From: Bacteroidota bacterium
GTDB lineage: Bacteria; Bacteroidota; Bacteroidia; Chitinophagales; Saprospiraceae
Assembly (NCBI GenBank): GCA_030147525.1
Contig: JASBVF010000027.1
Span: forward strand, 115,912-179,911
Direction: 5' to 3'
DNA: 64,000 nt
Shown here: one piece after another, positions 1-8,896 of the stretch
How positions within the stretch are numbered: the first letter of the stretch is position 1
Layout of the letters: every line of letters starts with the position of its first letter
Program-made: the position numbers and the translations under genes
Notes under the pieces: model-generated
The model's input: only the letters and a program-made list of their open reading frames with translations
What the model was told of the DNA's origin: nothing
The model's database searches: none

Positions 1-396
1 GATGTCAAAAACGAGGCTGTAAATCCCCGCTTTTTCGGGCGATATCCGCAGCCGGAAGATGCCCGGCACTTCGGGTTCGGCAGCGGTGACGGATTGTGTA
101 TGCCCATTGCCCGACAAAGTGAGGGTAATGGTGCCTTCACCGATGGGTTTGAAGAGTTCGCCCAGCGCCGTGAAATGGGCGGCAAAACGGCTTTCCTGCC
201 CTACGACGAGGGGCTTGAACTCCACAAAAAGTTCGGTTTTGTCGGTGTAAAGTGTGAAAGCGAGCGGTTCGAGCGACGGTTCGGCGGGCGTGATGTGGTT
301 GCCGTGTTCGTCGTGGGCGTGTCCGCCTTCTACGTCGTGTGAGTGGCAGCTTGCCAGCAATGCTGCGGCAAGCAAGCCAATGATTATTTTTTTCAT
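1..396 (-). CDS. Efflux RND transporter periplasmic adaptor (N-terminal part)
   Basis: The reading frame is open from ATG at 396 to the left edge, so 132 residues are visible and the C-terminus is missing. The protein starts with a lipoprotein signal (hydrophobic stretch ending LLASC, lipid-attachment Cys near residue 17). A His-rich stretch (HSHDVEGGHAHDEHGNH) follows, then a beta-rich segment typical of the N-terminus of CusB/CzcB-like adaptors in Bacteroidota. Such adaptors link an inner-membrane RND pump to an outer-membrane channel and export Cu, Ag, Zn, Co or Cd; the His-rich segment suggests metal binding. The metal cannot be told from this part. The gene lies downstream of a His-rich small protein on the same strand, consistent with a metal-efflux operon. 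Confidence 0.8.
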   Translation of the reverse strand, partial: MKKIIIGLLAAALLASCHSHDVEGGHAHDEHGNHITPAEPSLEPLAFTLYTDKTELFVEFKPLVVGQESRFAAHFTALGELFKPIGEGTITLTLSGNGHTQSVTAAEPEVPGIFRLRISPEKAGIYSLVFDI

Positions 397-518
397 TGTT
401 GTATTTGAAATTTAAGCTTAAAAATGATGGCACTTGCGCCTTTCAGTTGGCGCAGGGCAATACAGGAAACCTGCATTTGCGGGGTGCAAATGGCAGTTGG
501 ATTGAAAAAAATGGAAGC

Positions 519-884
519 TTAAACTACGGGAGGCCCCCGGAAGGAAAATGCCTTCAGGAAAGGCGGGGCAGGCGGATGGCCGCTTGGAATGGGGATGAAA
601 CCGGTAGGTTTTGTACCGGCAATTTTTCTGTAATCATCTATGAAAAGGACGACAGCCGCAATCGCTGACGGGGGCGTTATTTTTAGGTTGAAGGATTGAA
701 AAACGAAGTTCTCATCTACCGAGTGGAAGGAAAAATCATGGTGATGGTGGCCGTGTTCCCCTTCGTCGTGGTGATGCGTTTGCTCCACCTGCCAGGTGCC
801 GTGGTGGTGGTGCGGCGTCAGATTGTGCGCCAACAGTAAACTGAAGGCAGCAAAGACGAGCAATTTGTGGAGCATCAATTTCAT
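519..884 (-). CDS. Small His-rich membrane or periplasmic protein of a metal-efflux operon
   Basis: 121 residues: a hydrophobic N-terminus (MLHKLLVFAAFSLLLAH, signal peptide or anchor), then two His clusters (HHHH near residue 26 and HGHHHH near 50) and a Pro-rich tail. Short proteins of this kind are common beside CusB/CzcA genes in Bacteroidota and are presumed to bind or sense metal outside the cytoplasm. No enzymatic motif is visible. I chose ATG at 884 rather than 902 because a TATATTTG box lies at 899-892, so a transcript would begin near 884 and an upstream start would fall inside the promoter. The efflux adaptor starts 122 bp downstream. Confidence 0.65.
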   Translation of the reverse strand: MKLMLHKLLVFAAFSLLLAHNLTPHHHHGTWQVEQTHHHDEGEHGHHHHDFSFHSVDENFVFQSFNLKITPPSAIAAVVLFIDDYRKIAGTKPTGFIPIPSGHPPAPPFLKAFSFRGPPVV

Positions 885-891
885 AAAGCGG

Positions 892-899
892 CAAATATA
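892..899 (-). promoter_or_regulatory. Bacteroidota -7 promoter box
   Basis: TATATTTG on the minus strand matches the Bacteroidota TAnnTTTG -7 consensus, 7 nt before the ATG at 884. The implied leader is extremely short. No clear TTG at -33 is seen. Confidence 0.45.
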
Positions 900-1009
900 C
901 AATAATGTGCCAATAAAAGTGGTAGATGTGGCTTGCTTGCAAAATATGTTATAATTCGGATTATGTTAAATAAAATTTCGTAACCTATTGAAATTCAGTC
1001 TTTTTTTTC

Positions 1010-1180
1010 CTAACCATATACGAATAGACTTCCCCAACTGTCCTCGTCCTTCGCCAAAACCAACCTGAATTTTGGCCTGAACACAGGCTGTTTTACTTGC
1101 ACGACACCTTGGTAAAAATATTCTTCTTTCGGGAAACCACTGATGCTTGGAGGCGGAGTCAAGTCAATCCATTTCTTTTC
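1010..1180 (-). pseudogene. DUF6615-like C-terminal fragment
   Basis: The last 57 codons before the stop encode a sequence close to the C-terminus of the intact gene just upstream: EKKWIDLTPPPSISGF here against EKNWIDRTPPPSISGF there, then a shared F-x-PKFR-VL segment. Upstream of about 1180 the similarity stops, and the frame runs into a GC-rich palindromic repeat with no protein-like features. This looks like the 3' remnant of a tandem duplicate whose front was lost when the repeat arrived or by recombination. An ATG-initiated frame across the repeat exists (start 1420), but its N-terminal 80 residues are translated repeat. Confidence 0.6.
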
Positions 1181-1215
1181 TGCTGCCTGTCGAGGGAAGT
1201 AGTGGCAAACAATCA

Positions 1216-1420
1216 CAATTCCATTTTGCGGGTCAGCACGGGCTACATGGTTCGCAGCCATCGAAACCCTGTCGAGCTTGAAAAGCAGGGGCGGCGTCCC
1301 AAAACGCCGCTCCTGCTGCGGGAGCGCCGCCGCTGCCGGGCGTTCAAAAAGGCTGCGGCGGTGCGTTGGGATTTCGCTGGCTGCACCGCTGAAAACGGGT
1401 GGGCGGGTGAGGTGGGGCAA
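1216..1420. repeat. GC-rich palindromic repeat, copy 1
   Basis: First of three related copies (others near 6424-6605 and 8590-8820). Shared landmarks are GGGTCnGCnCGGGCTACA, then GTTCGCAGCCA, then an inner GC-rich stretch with nested hairpins (for example GGCGGCGT/ACGCCGC), then GCGTTGGGATTTCGCTGGCTGC and GAAAACGGGTGGGCGG. The two ends are inverted with respect to each other and would fold into one long stem. This copy is the most diverged and abuts the truncated DUF6615 copy. Confidence 0.7.
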
Positions 1421-1478
1421 TTAAGTATTAGGCCGTTGTTGAGCATCCGGGGCAATCCGGGGTCGTGGCAGCAAGACT

Positions 1479-2351
1479 TCAAGCAATCTCCCGAATTATC
1501 ACAGTCCCCCTTTTCTTTTCCTTCGACAACACAACCCGGAATTTCGGCTTGAACTCAGGGATGTTCAGTTGGATTGCCCCTTGAAAGAAATGAACCTCTT
1601 TTGAAAACCCGCTGATGGATGGCGGTGGGGTGCGGTCTATCCAGTTTTTCTCATCGAAAACTTCTTTATAACCATACACCGCCAACTCTGGGACATATAT
1701 TTTGCTTTCTTGCCAAAGTTCTTCTATCCGGCTTATATCCAGCACTTGGAAAAGCGGAATTGCCGGTCGAGGATGCAGGCTGAAAAATGCAGGGATTCGC
1801 ATTTCGAAATTAATCGAATCGAAATATTGGCTTTCCATAAGATGGGCATTGACCATCGAACAGCCGAAACAGTCGTACTCAAACCCAAGCTCTTTGTCCC
1901 AAGCTATAACATCCTGCCACTTGGGGTGATAGTTGTATAACAGGTAAAGCGGAATTCCCTGCCGCTTCACGGCGTATTCGAGCAAAGCGTGAATCTGGAA
2001 TTTGCCACCCGACTGGTGGTTGATTTTTTCGTACTTGCCAGAAGGATACAGGCTTTTCGCCTGAGTCGGAAAAAGAATATAGCCGCCGCCATGCTCGACA
2101 TAGATTTCAATATCGTTGCCGTTGGCACTTTCGTCACGGGCTTCCAAAAGTCGGAGTTGTGGGGTTCCGGTCAGCCGTGCAAATTCCAGCATTTCGAAGA
2201 TGAGGTTCTGGGTGATGGTAGTTTCATACATCTTGACCTCGTTCTTAAACCGATGGCAGAAACCAAGCCTTCTCCATGTCTTAGAGGAAAAGGCTCTGAG
2301 GAGGTCCTGGATTTCAGTTTTTTTTAGTTTTTCTAAGCAGGCGTCTTTCAT
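1479..2351 (-). CDS. DUF6615 family protein, probable PD-(D/E)XK-like nuclease fold
   Basis: 290 residues. The central part contains NGNDIEIYVEHGG followed by LFPTQAKSLY, which fits the D ... (E/Q)xK arrangement of PD-(D/E)XK nucleases with Gln in the Glu position; I recognise this layout from DUF6615 proteins. A Tyr-rich segment (PLYLLYNYHPKW) follows. Activity is inferred from fold only. ATG at 2351 was preferred; GTG at 2357 and an internal ATG at 2231 are alternatives. The truncated relative at 1010-1180 lies directly downstream. The divergent large gene starts 173 bp upstream, so the two may share a regulatory region. A defence or mobile-element role is suggested by the neighbourhood but unproven. 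Confidence 0.6.
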   Translation of the reverse strand: MKDACLEKLKKTEIQDLLRAFSSKTWRRLGFCHRFKNEVKMYETTITQNLIFEMLEFARLTGTPQLRLLEARDESANGNDIEIYVEHGGGYILFPTQAKSLYPSGKYEKINHQSGGKFQIHALLEYAVKRQGIPLYLLYNYHPKWQDVIAWDKELGFEYDCFGCSMVNAHLMESQYFDSINFEMRIPAFFSLHPRPAIPLFQVLDISRIEELWQESKIYVPELAVYGYKEVFDEKNWIDRTPPPSISGFSKEVHFFQGAIQLNIPEFKPKFRVVLSKEKKRGTVIIREIA

Positions 2352-2524
2352 ATACACTGGTTTGAGACTGGCTGTCGTGATTCAAATTTAGCATAAGTCT
2401 TGAGTCTTTGTGGTTGGGACTTCCACACAGGTGGTTTGAGCCTATGTATATCTCTATTTTACAAATGCGTTCGCATAAGTTTTCCGGCATCCCACCACTA
2501 TCTTTGGTGTTCAATCTCTATCAA

Positions 2525-5500
2525 ATGGATATACCAGAAAGCACACAACCGTTTTTGGGTTTATTAAAGACCTACTGTTCAAAAATACCTCAGTCCCCGT
2601 GGTTCCCGCACGAGGCTGAGTTGGCCAATCAGGATTGGGCAGCAAGCCACTTTATTTTTCTTTTGCTAAAACATGCGGATTCATCGCCCCGGCCGAACTG
2701 GGCAGCACTTGAAAAGTCACGGGATGAATTTTTGAGTAAAGAAGGGATATTAATTGACCTGCAATCCCTGCTCGCCCGCCATTGGGTCAGGGTTTGGGGC
2801 GGCGAGGTTCACATTCCCCAACAGATTCAGCACCAGTTTATACACTTGAGGGACTACGGGAAGGACAAGCCCAAACCTGATTTTTGGGAAAAACATGAAC
2901 ATGAATTCCGTTTTTTGGAACGTTTCGGGGAACAGTTTTCCTACGAGATTAACCACTCTACCATTTCAAAAAAGCAATTGCTGGAACTCGCCGAAAGGCA
3001 CCGTGCAGTTTTCCCGAAAACGCCTGAAGCTGACGGGCTTTTCGAGTTGGGTTGGTTCAAGAAAATATCGGATGAAACTGTTTCCATCAGCTTTCAAACC
3101 AATGCCCACAACCACGATTCTGCCAATGAAATCGCAATCCTTGTTTGGAAGGAATTAACGAATGAAAATAAGGAAGCGGAAGGGTTGGAATTGCTCAAAA
3201 AGTGGGAAGACAAAGTATTGCGTAATGGCTTCTACCCCTCCGGCTTTCTGTCAAATCTGCCGAAGCAGGATGAGGAAAAATTTGTAGAGGCTGTTTTCCA
3301 ACAAATCGAAAGCGAGGAAGATTTGCTCCACCCTGAGAGCGAAATCCTTATAGCGAGACTGGATTTTTACATGCGTGACCCCTCCATTTTCCATCCAGAC
3401 AGAATGCCCAACTTCCCACTTAAACAGATGGGAGGATATGATAGCTTCGAGGAGGTAAGGCATTGGGATTTGATTTTGGGCGACCTTTTTCACATGCAAC
3501 TTGCACGGTACAATCTAAACACCTACCTGCGAGAGATATTGAGCCTTGAAAAAGCATCCCACTTGAAAACGTGGGAAAGGAGATACCTGAAACATGCGGA
3601 AAGGTTACTTGACCTCGGCCAGACCAGGCCTGCATTGCTCTATTCCTTTTGCAAATTAGTGGAAACCGATTTCCCGGAAATAATCCCGGTATTTTTCAAG
3701 TCAATCGAAACCCTGAGCCTTGGTTGCTTTTTGGTTCAGTTTGCACCCATCCGGCCAGAGGTTTTGCCTGAAAACAACCGCAGGCATTCCCTTCCCGAAC
3801 AAGAATTCCGCTCCATCCTATTTCAATCTGCTTTTGAAATCACCTTGGACAAATTGTCGTTCCAGCATGATGCAAAGTTTGCCGGAAAATCAGTTTGCGA
3901 GTCGCTCCTGATGCTCGCAGGTTGGATGTTTCACGAAAAGGAAGTTGGAGAAAAAGACGAAAAGCAAAAAGGCACGGTAGCGGGCGAGTTTTACCGAAGA
4001 TACCAAAACGCTTGGGCCACACTTGATACAAACAGGGGTCGGACAGATTATTGGTTCTTGAGCGAGCCATCCTCCATTTTAGAATTTGCAATTGGTTTCG
4101 TCGAAAGGCTGGAAAACCATGTGCCGCTACCAAAGCGGAACAATGTCAAATATCTGGATTTGCCATACTTGTCCCTGCTTTCCTCCTTGTGCCGAATGGT
4201 TCAGTCAAAAAGAAAGGCATTCCCAAGTGACGTTTCACTGGAAGCATTGGAACAAAGAATCAGGAATGCCTTCATCAAGAAGTATTGCGAGGAATACAAG
4301 ATAGCTAAAATGGACGTGCGGAACATCCGGCTAAATTATTCCCTGAAGGGCGATGCGAGTTGGACTTTTGAGCCGGACAATCCTGACTTCCTTGGGTTCG
4401 AGCCATTGTTCGAAGCCAGACGGACGGAGCTGGGGAAATTCATGGATGCTGTTCGTCCACAAGATTTTCAATTTGCTGAAGAAGATGAAGTGGCGCCAAA
4501 CGGTGTGGCTGAAGAAGAAGATTCGTGGCTGTTGAAAAAGGAAGGCAAAGACAGGAGTGAAAAAATAAAATACCGCACCCATTTCAGGGTTTTGCTCCAG
4601 CTGTACCGGGCATTTTCCGACGAAAGAATCAAGCGTAAAATAGGCTTGGCAAAATGGAAAAACACGGAAAATCAGATTAGGCAAAAATTGCTTGACTGGG
4701 CAGTGTTCAACAGGGATGATAGCGGGGCCGGGTTGTTTGATATTTACAATACATTTCTCAGCAGTTCCTTTTCATCATCGCCTCCTTTGATTCAGGATGT
4801 CATTCAAACGGTCAACTTATTTCCCGGAGAAGCAGACCGTCGTGAGTATATCATCCAATTGACCAACGGGTTGACAAGGCTGGACTTGTTGTTGAAAATC
4901 CATAATTCAACCTTCGACCTTTCTTGTAAAAAGTATGTCCAAGAGGTCATCGACAGGATTGATGTCGAAACATTTACTGGCAGCCAATATTTATGGCAAC
5001 CCATAGAGGCTGCTTTGATTGAAGCCACGAACGAAGATGCGTTTTTAGCAATTGCAGAAAAACTACTGGCCTTCGTTAAGAAAAGAAGCAATCTGAAAAA
5101 ATCAATATTTGGGCAGCAGCATTCAAAGCTCCTGTTTGAAATCCAACTCATTTTAGCCTACCGCAAAAATGACCGAAACGGAATGAAAAACGCCGCTGAA
5201 GAATATAGAGCCGACACCGATAATCAGGACGGGGATTACCTCCAAATGCGGCTGCAATTTTTTGAGGGCATCTTCTTGATGGCTGAAAACAAGTTGGAAG
5301 ATGCTTCCGGTATTTGGAAAGAACTATCTAAGAGCGACACTTCCGTTGACGTACATTACCGTAAATTTTATTGCGAGGCACAGTTCGCAATCAGCGATGA
5401 GAATGAGCAAAGCCGGGCAATGAAACTATCAAATGCTTTTGAGGAATGGGAAAAGTACGAATCGGGGAATGGGAAAAATGAAGACCTTGTAAGGTTTTGG

Positions 5501-6421
5501 GATGGCATTTTATATTGTAAAATGGCCTATTTAAATGCCATAGAGGCAGATGCAGAATTTGATTTTCATGCCGGCCAACTTAGCCAAGCCGGCCTTTTCG
5601 ATGTGGAGGTTTTAAGCCTGATTTTCAAAAACTATTCTCGAAGGGGGATGGACGAACAGGCTGCCCGGTTGTTCATGGAAGCGAAGGAACACTTCAGCAG
5701 GTTTGATGCAAGGAGCCATGAAAAATTGCTTTCCATCGAACAGTTAATCAATTGGGATGCGACGCTGAGTTCTTTGAAATCAGCCTTTGAGTTTTTGAAT
5801 AATTCATCCGTTGAAAATTTATTGAAAATCCTTCCGAACGTTTTCAACCCGTATCATGCAATTCCTGAATTCTTGCTGTACGAGTTCCGGTTTGCCGCCA
5901 AAGAGTTGTTGGATAAAATCACCTCAATAAAATCAATAAAAGGCGAGAATCAATACAGCGATTTGTTCACCGTGCTGCTAAGAATGAGGCTTTCCTTTTT
6001 GCGCTTTGAGATAGGCGACCAACCACGAGAGGGAAAAGCTGAATCCGACGCTGGAGAACTGGACATGACTATCCGTCATGGAAGCCAAAAGGTGGCTGCC
6101 TACGAGGCATTTATCTATCGTGACAAACCTCGAACGGAGGAACATTTGACCAAGGTTTTCGATTACAACCCAACCGGTCAGCTTTTCTTTTCCGTCGTTT
6201 TCTTCAAAGGCAAGGATGATAAATTCGAGACATACTTTGAGAAGTATCAAGCAATCTTAAAGAATACCCCTTTTCCTGAACGGTATAGAATTATTGGGAA
6301 ATTCGAGGAGGTTGAAGGCTTCCCGTCATCGAACAACCTCTTTTTGGGAAGTACAACGCACGGCGATTCAAAAGCTGTCATGTTTCACTTGTTTGTCAAC
6401 TTGTCTTATGGAGATAAATAA
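2525..6421 (+). CDS. Very large protein (1298 aa), helical repeat body with nuclease-like C-terminus; candidate defence effector
   Basis: No family is recognised with confidence. Most of the protein is alpha-helical, Leu/Glu/Lys rich, without transmembrane segments or a visible Walker motif. A low-complexity acidic linker (EEDEVAPNGVAEEEDSW) sits near residue 652 and separates two halves; the second half has TPR-like helices. Near residues 1177-1195 the pattern GELDMTIRHGSQKVAAYEAF resembles a PD-(D/E)XK core (D ... ExF), followed by EEHLTKVFDYNPTGQLFF. I recall similar tails ending large Bacteroidota proteins, but the catalytic Lys is not obvious. The start is set at 2525 (MDIPESTQ); upstream in-frame ATGs encode an unlikely N-terminus. 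The stop lies 3 bp before a GC-rich repeat, and a probable nuclease gene follows convergently. Confidence 0.55.
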   Translation: MDIPESTQPFLGLLKTYCSKIPQSPWFPHEAELANQDWAASHFIFLLLKHADSSPRPNWAALEKSRDEFLSKEGILIDLQSLLARHWVRVWGGEVHIPQQIQHQFIHLRDYGKDKPKPDFWEKHEHEFRFLERFGEQFSYEINHSTISKKQLLELAERHRAVFPKTPEADGLFELGWFKKISDETVSISFQTNAHNHDSANEIAILVWKELTNENKEAEGLELLKKWEDKVLRNGFYPSGFLSNLPKQDEEKFVEAVFQQIESEEDLLHPESEILIARLDFYMRDPSIFHPDRMPNFPLKQMGGYDSFEEVRHWDLILGDLFHMQLARYNLNTYLREILSLEKASHLKTWERRYLKHAERLLDLGQTRPALLYSFCKLVETDFPEIIPVFFKSIETLSLGCFLVQFAPIRPEVLPENNRRHSLPEQEFRSILFQSAFEITLDKLSFQHDAKFAGKSVCESLLMLAGWMFHEKEVGEKDEKQKGTVAGEFYRRYQNAWATLDTNRGRTDYWFLSEPSSILEFAIGFVERLENHVPLPKRNNVKYLDLPYLSLLSSLCRMVQSKRKAFPSDVSLEALEQRIRNAFIKKYCEEYKIAKMDVRNIRLNYSLKGDASWTFEPDNPDFLGFEPLFEARRTELGKFMDAVRPQDFQFAEEDEVAPNGVAEEEDSWLLKKEGKDRSEKIKYRTHFRVLLQLYRAFSDERIKRKIGLAKWKNTENQIRQKLLDWAVFNRDDSGAGLFDIYNTFLSSSFSSSPPLIQDVIQTVNLFPGEADRREYIIQLTNGLTRLDLLLKIHNSTFDLSCKKYVQEVIDRIDVETFTGSQYLWQPIEAALIEATNEDAFLAIAEKLLAFVKKRSNLKKSIFGQQHSKLLFEIQLILAYRKNDRNGMKNAAEEYRADTDNQDGDYLQMRLQFFEGIFLMAENKLEDASGIWKELSKSDTSVDVHYRKFYCEAQFAISDENEQSRAMKLSNAFEEWEKYESGNGKNEDLVRFWDGILYCKMAYLNAIEADAEFDFHAGQLSQAGLFDVEVLSLIFKNYSRRGMDEQAARLFMEAKEHFSRFDARSHEKLLSIEQLINWDATLSSLKSAFEFLNNSSVENLLKILPNVFNPYHAIPEFLLYEFRFAAKELLDKITSIKSIKGENQYSDLFTVLLRMRLSFLRFEIGDQPREGKAESDAGELDMTIRHGSQKVAAYEAFIYRDKPRTEEHLTKVFDYNPTGQLFFSVVFFKGKDDKFETYFEKYQAILKNTPFPERYRIIGKFEEVEGFPSSNNLFLGSTTHGDSKAVMFHLFVNLSYGDK

Positions 6422-6423
6422 GC

Positions 6424-6605
6424 ATTGAGATTCGTGGGTCGGCCCGGGCTACAAAGTTCGCAGCCAGCGAAACCCCCAACGCGCCGCCGATGCCTTGCGT
6501 GTTGAGGCAGGTTGTCAGACTGGCAAGGCTGCGGCGGCGCGTTGGGGGTTTCGCTGGCTGCACCGCTGAAAACGGGTGGGCGGGGGAGGTGGGGGCAGTA
6601 ATCTT
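6424..6605. repeat. GC-rich palindromic repeat, copy 2 (near-perfect 30-bp inverted repeat)
   Basis: Begins right after the stop of the 1298-residue gene. It contains GCAGCCAGCGAAACCCCC plus AACGCGCCGCCG, and about 40 nt later the exact complement CGGCGGCGCGTT plus GGGGGTTTCGCTGGCTGC, so some 30 bp can pair almost perfectly. Loop sequence: ATGCCTTGCGTG...GGCAAGGCTG. It shares its flanks with copies 1 and 3 but lacks their central 50-60 bp. It sits between two convergent genes and could act as a bidirectional terminator. Confidence 0.75.
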
Positions 6606-6613
6606 TATTCAAT

Positions 6614-8353
6614 TCAATCAGCTTCGCTGGTTTCTTCAAGAAGATTCAACCCTAACTCCATGAACACCTTGGGCAGTTCTTTGAACCCTTTTCTGTTCGC
6701 CTCGGCTGAAATGTGTGCCGAAAATGGTTTGACATAAGTTGACACTTCATTTTCTTTCCAATAGTCCTTTATCAGGTCTTCAAGTACCAACCTTCTGGAC
6801 ACCAAGTAATCTTGGTAAAGAATCAAAGTGTCGATAAAAACTATGGTCAACGGGATAACCCTACTTACATCCAAACCCTCAGCCCGCATCAATCCAAGTT
6901 CTTCTTGGAACCAAGCATTCACAATCTTATTAAGCCCTGGAGCATTGAATTGATTATAATGCAAAACCAAAATAGAGTAAACTGAAACCGCACTTTGTTT
7001 TAGACCTTGGTCAGCCCCAAACTCGCCTTTCAGAATTTTTCTAATATTTTGAGCAAGCTGACGGACAGCCCCATTTTTTATCTTATCATTAACAGCTTCA
7101 TGGCTTAGACGTTTTTTTAATTCCGGCTCCAACAATTGAAAATCATACGATTGCTTTATGTCAGCCCTAATCAGTATGTCTTTGTTCTCGAAAAGGAAAA
7201 GCTTGTTTTTAAACCTCAAGTAATAATCTGGTTCTGCTTTTAGTCCAAGCTCCCTTAAAGTTTTACCTGAAAGGTGAACCCATTTCTTAGGAAAGGAATG
7301 TTCAAGGATGGTATAAAGTAGGAATTCTTCAAAGAATTCGGTTGTATAAACACTCTTAAAGCTCTTGATTCTATGCTGGTCATCGAGCATATCATTGATA
7401 TTGCTCAAGCTGAAATACAAGCCAGTAAACACTTTTTCAAGCACGAACAATTCGTAAATCACCCTGTATTTGCCCTCTCCTATTTTGTAAAATGGCTTGC
7501 TTCGTACAGTCTTAAAATCGAATTCCTCCAATTCTTTATTCTCTTCCAAGGCATGTTTTTCAAAAAATTCACAACTCCGTTGATACTTTTCATTGGGTGT
7601 CACTAAAATATCAAGATGTGCCTCCTTTGTTCGCTTTAATATGCTATGTGTAAATGGGAGGTAGGATTTTAGGTAATCCCTCCAATCGGCACAATCGAAA
7701 TGGTTCAAAAAAGCACTTAGCAGTGGCAAGGTTTTTCCATCTTCAAGGTACTTAAAAAGGTAAATTGCTTTTATTAATTGAGCCGTCAGTACCTCTGCGG
7801 TGCGATAATTCAAGAATTCAAATTGAGGAAATTTGGTCGTCAAATTAAAGGCTGCATAACCTGTAACAGGATTAAGACCTTCGACACTCTGAATTGCCGT
7901 AACATCCTCTTTTGTGACGTTCTCTTGATTGAGAAGGAGCAATGCTTGGAACAAGTTTCTCTCAAACTCGGACTCTGTTAGGGTTCCTTCGTTACTTAGC
8001 TTTTGATAAGCGAACTCGAAAAGCTGCAAACAAGACAGTGGGTAAATAAGTGCAATTTTTCCTTTTTCGTGCTCGATTTCTTGTAGCCTTTTGAAAAGCT
8101 GATTGGCAAACCCGTTGTTCTCGGCATTGAAAATCTTCGAAAGCAAAAATCGATAGGTGCCGAATTCCGAATTGTATGTCCTAAATCCGAGGAAAAAAGC
8201 TCCCGCTAACAGCACATCTTCTCGTTTCGCACTGCCTAATAATGATTCCAAATTAGGTATTTCTTCACTTTTGAACACGTCAGAATAAGAAACCAGATAT
8301 GTTAGCTCCTTTCTGTGTTCAAGCATTTTTGTGATTCGTTGAAGTCTGTTCAT
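6614..8353 (-). CDS. Hypothetical 579-aa protein with PD-(D/E)XK-like motif
   Basis: Not assignable to a named family. The protein is mostly helical. Near residues 374-391 it carries EPDYYLRFKNKLFLFENKD, i.e. PD at 375-376, a hydrophobic strand, then ExK at 389-391, the arrangement of a PD-(D/E)XK nuclease core. The long helical regions on both sides resemble those of abortive-infection nucleases, but that is inference. ATG at 8353 (MNRLQRITK) was chosen; a start at 8401 would add 16 atypical residues. The gene is flanked by repeat copies 2 and 3 and is convergent with the 1298-residue gene. Its AT content is clearly higher than that of the repeats. Confidence 0.55.
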   Translation of the reverse strand: MNRLQRITKMLEHRKELTYLVSYSDVFKSEEIPNLESLLGSAKREDVLLAGAFFLGFRTYNSEFGTYRFLLSKIFNAENNGFANQLFKRLQEIEHEKGKIALIYPLSCLQLFEFAYQKLSNEGTLTESEFERNLFQALLLLNQENVTKEDVTAIQSVEGLNPVTGYAAFNLTTKFPQFEFLNYRTAEVLTAQLIKAIYLFKYLEDGKTLPLLSAFLNHFDCADWRDYLKSYLPFTHSILKRTKEAHLDILVTPNEKYQRSCEFFEKHALEENKELEEFDFKTVRSKPFYKIGEGKYRVIYELFVLEKVFTGLYFSLSNINDMLDDQHRIKSFKSVYTTEFFEEFLLYTILEHSFPKKWVHLSGKTLRELGLKAEPDYYLRFKNKLFLFENKDILIRADIKQSYDFQLLEPELKKRLSHEAVNDKIKNGAVRQLAQNIRKILKGEFGADQGLKQSAVSVYSILVLHYNQFNAPGLNKIVNAWFQEELGLMRAEGLDVSRVIPLTIVFIDTLILYQDYLVSRRLVLEDLIKDYWKENEVSTYVKPFSAHISAEANRKGFKELPKVFMELGLNLLEETSEAD

Positions 8354-8589
8354 AAAGCAAATGTAGTTAATATGAATAGCGCCATTGTCCGTAAAAGACA
8401 AAAAATGAGTGCTTTAGAGCTGACGTCTTCGAGATTGAACGAGTTTCTTGAATCCATAGAGAAGGTCCCGCCACATTCGAGAAAGACCAATAACGCCGAC
8501 CGGGCGGGCCACAACTACCCCGCCGCAAAGCCCAGCCATGCGCCAAGCTGCGGCACTGCTGCCGGGTGGGGGAGGCGGTGGCCACAACA

Positions 8590-8820
8590 ACAGCAATTCC
8601 GCTTCGTGGGTCGGCCCGGGCTACAAAGTTCGCAGCCAGCGAAACCCAGTCGAGCCAAAAAGCAGGGGCGGCGTCCATCGGAGCCGCTGCTGCTGCGGGA
8701 GCGCCGCCGCTGCCTTGCGGGTTCAGGCAGGTTGTCGGGCAGGCAAGGCTGCGGCGGTGCGTTGGGGGTTTCGCTGGCTACACCGCTTAAAACGGGTGGG
8801 TGGGGGAGGTGGGGGCAGTC
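8590..8820. repeat. GC-rich palindromic repeat, copy 3
   Basis: Longest copy. It has the common left end (GTGGGTCGGCCCGGGCTACA, then AAGTTCGCAGCCAGCGAAACCC), a central block shared with copy 1 (AAGCAGGGGCGGCGTC ... CTGCGGGAGCGCCGCCGCTGCC) and the common right end (GCGTTGGGGGTTTCGCTGGCT, then GGGTGGGTGGGGGAGGTGGGGGCAGT). The remaining non-coding sequence from 8354 to 8896 on either side holds no protein-like frame that I can support. Confidence 0.75.
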
Positions 8821-8896
8821 TTCAGTCAACCGTTCGTAGTCGGGGCACGGGAGAGCGCCCCTCTGTCCGCCAAACCGGGCAAAGGGGCGCTTGTGT

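Noticed and set aside
1216..8820. Possible integron attC sites, because the repeats carry AAC...GTT palindromes.
   Set aside because: Copies flank convergent and divergent genes rather than single cassettes in one direction, no IntI-type integrase lies nearby, and the palindrome extends well beyond attC boxes.
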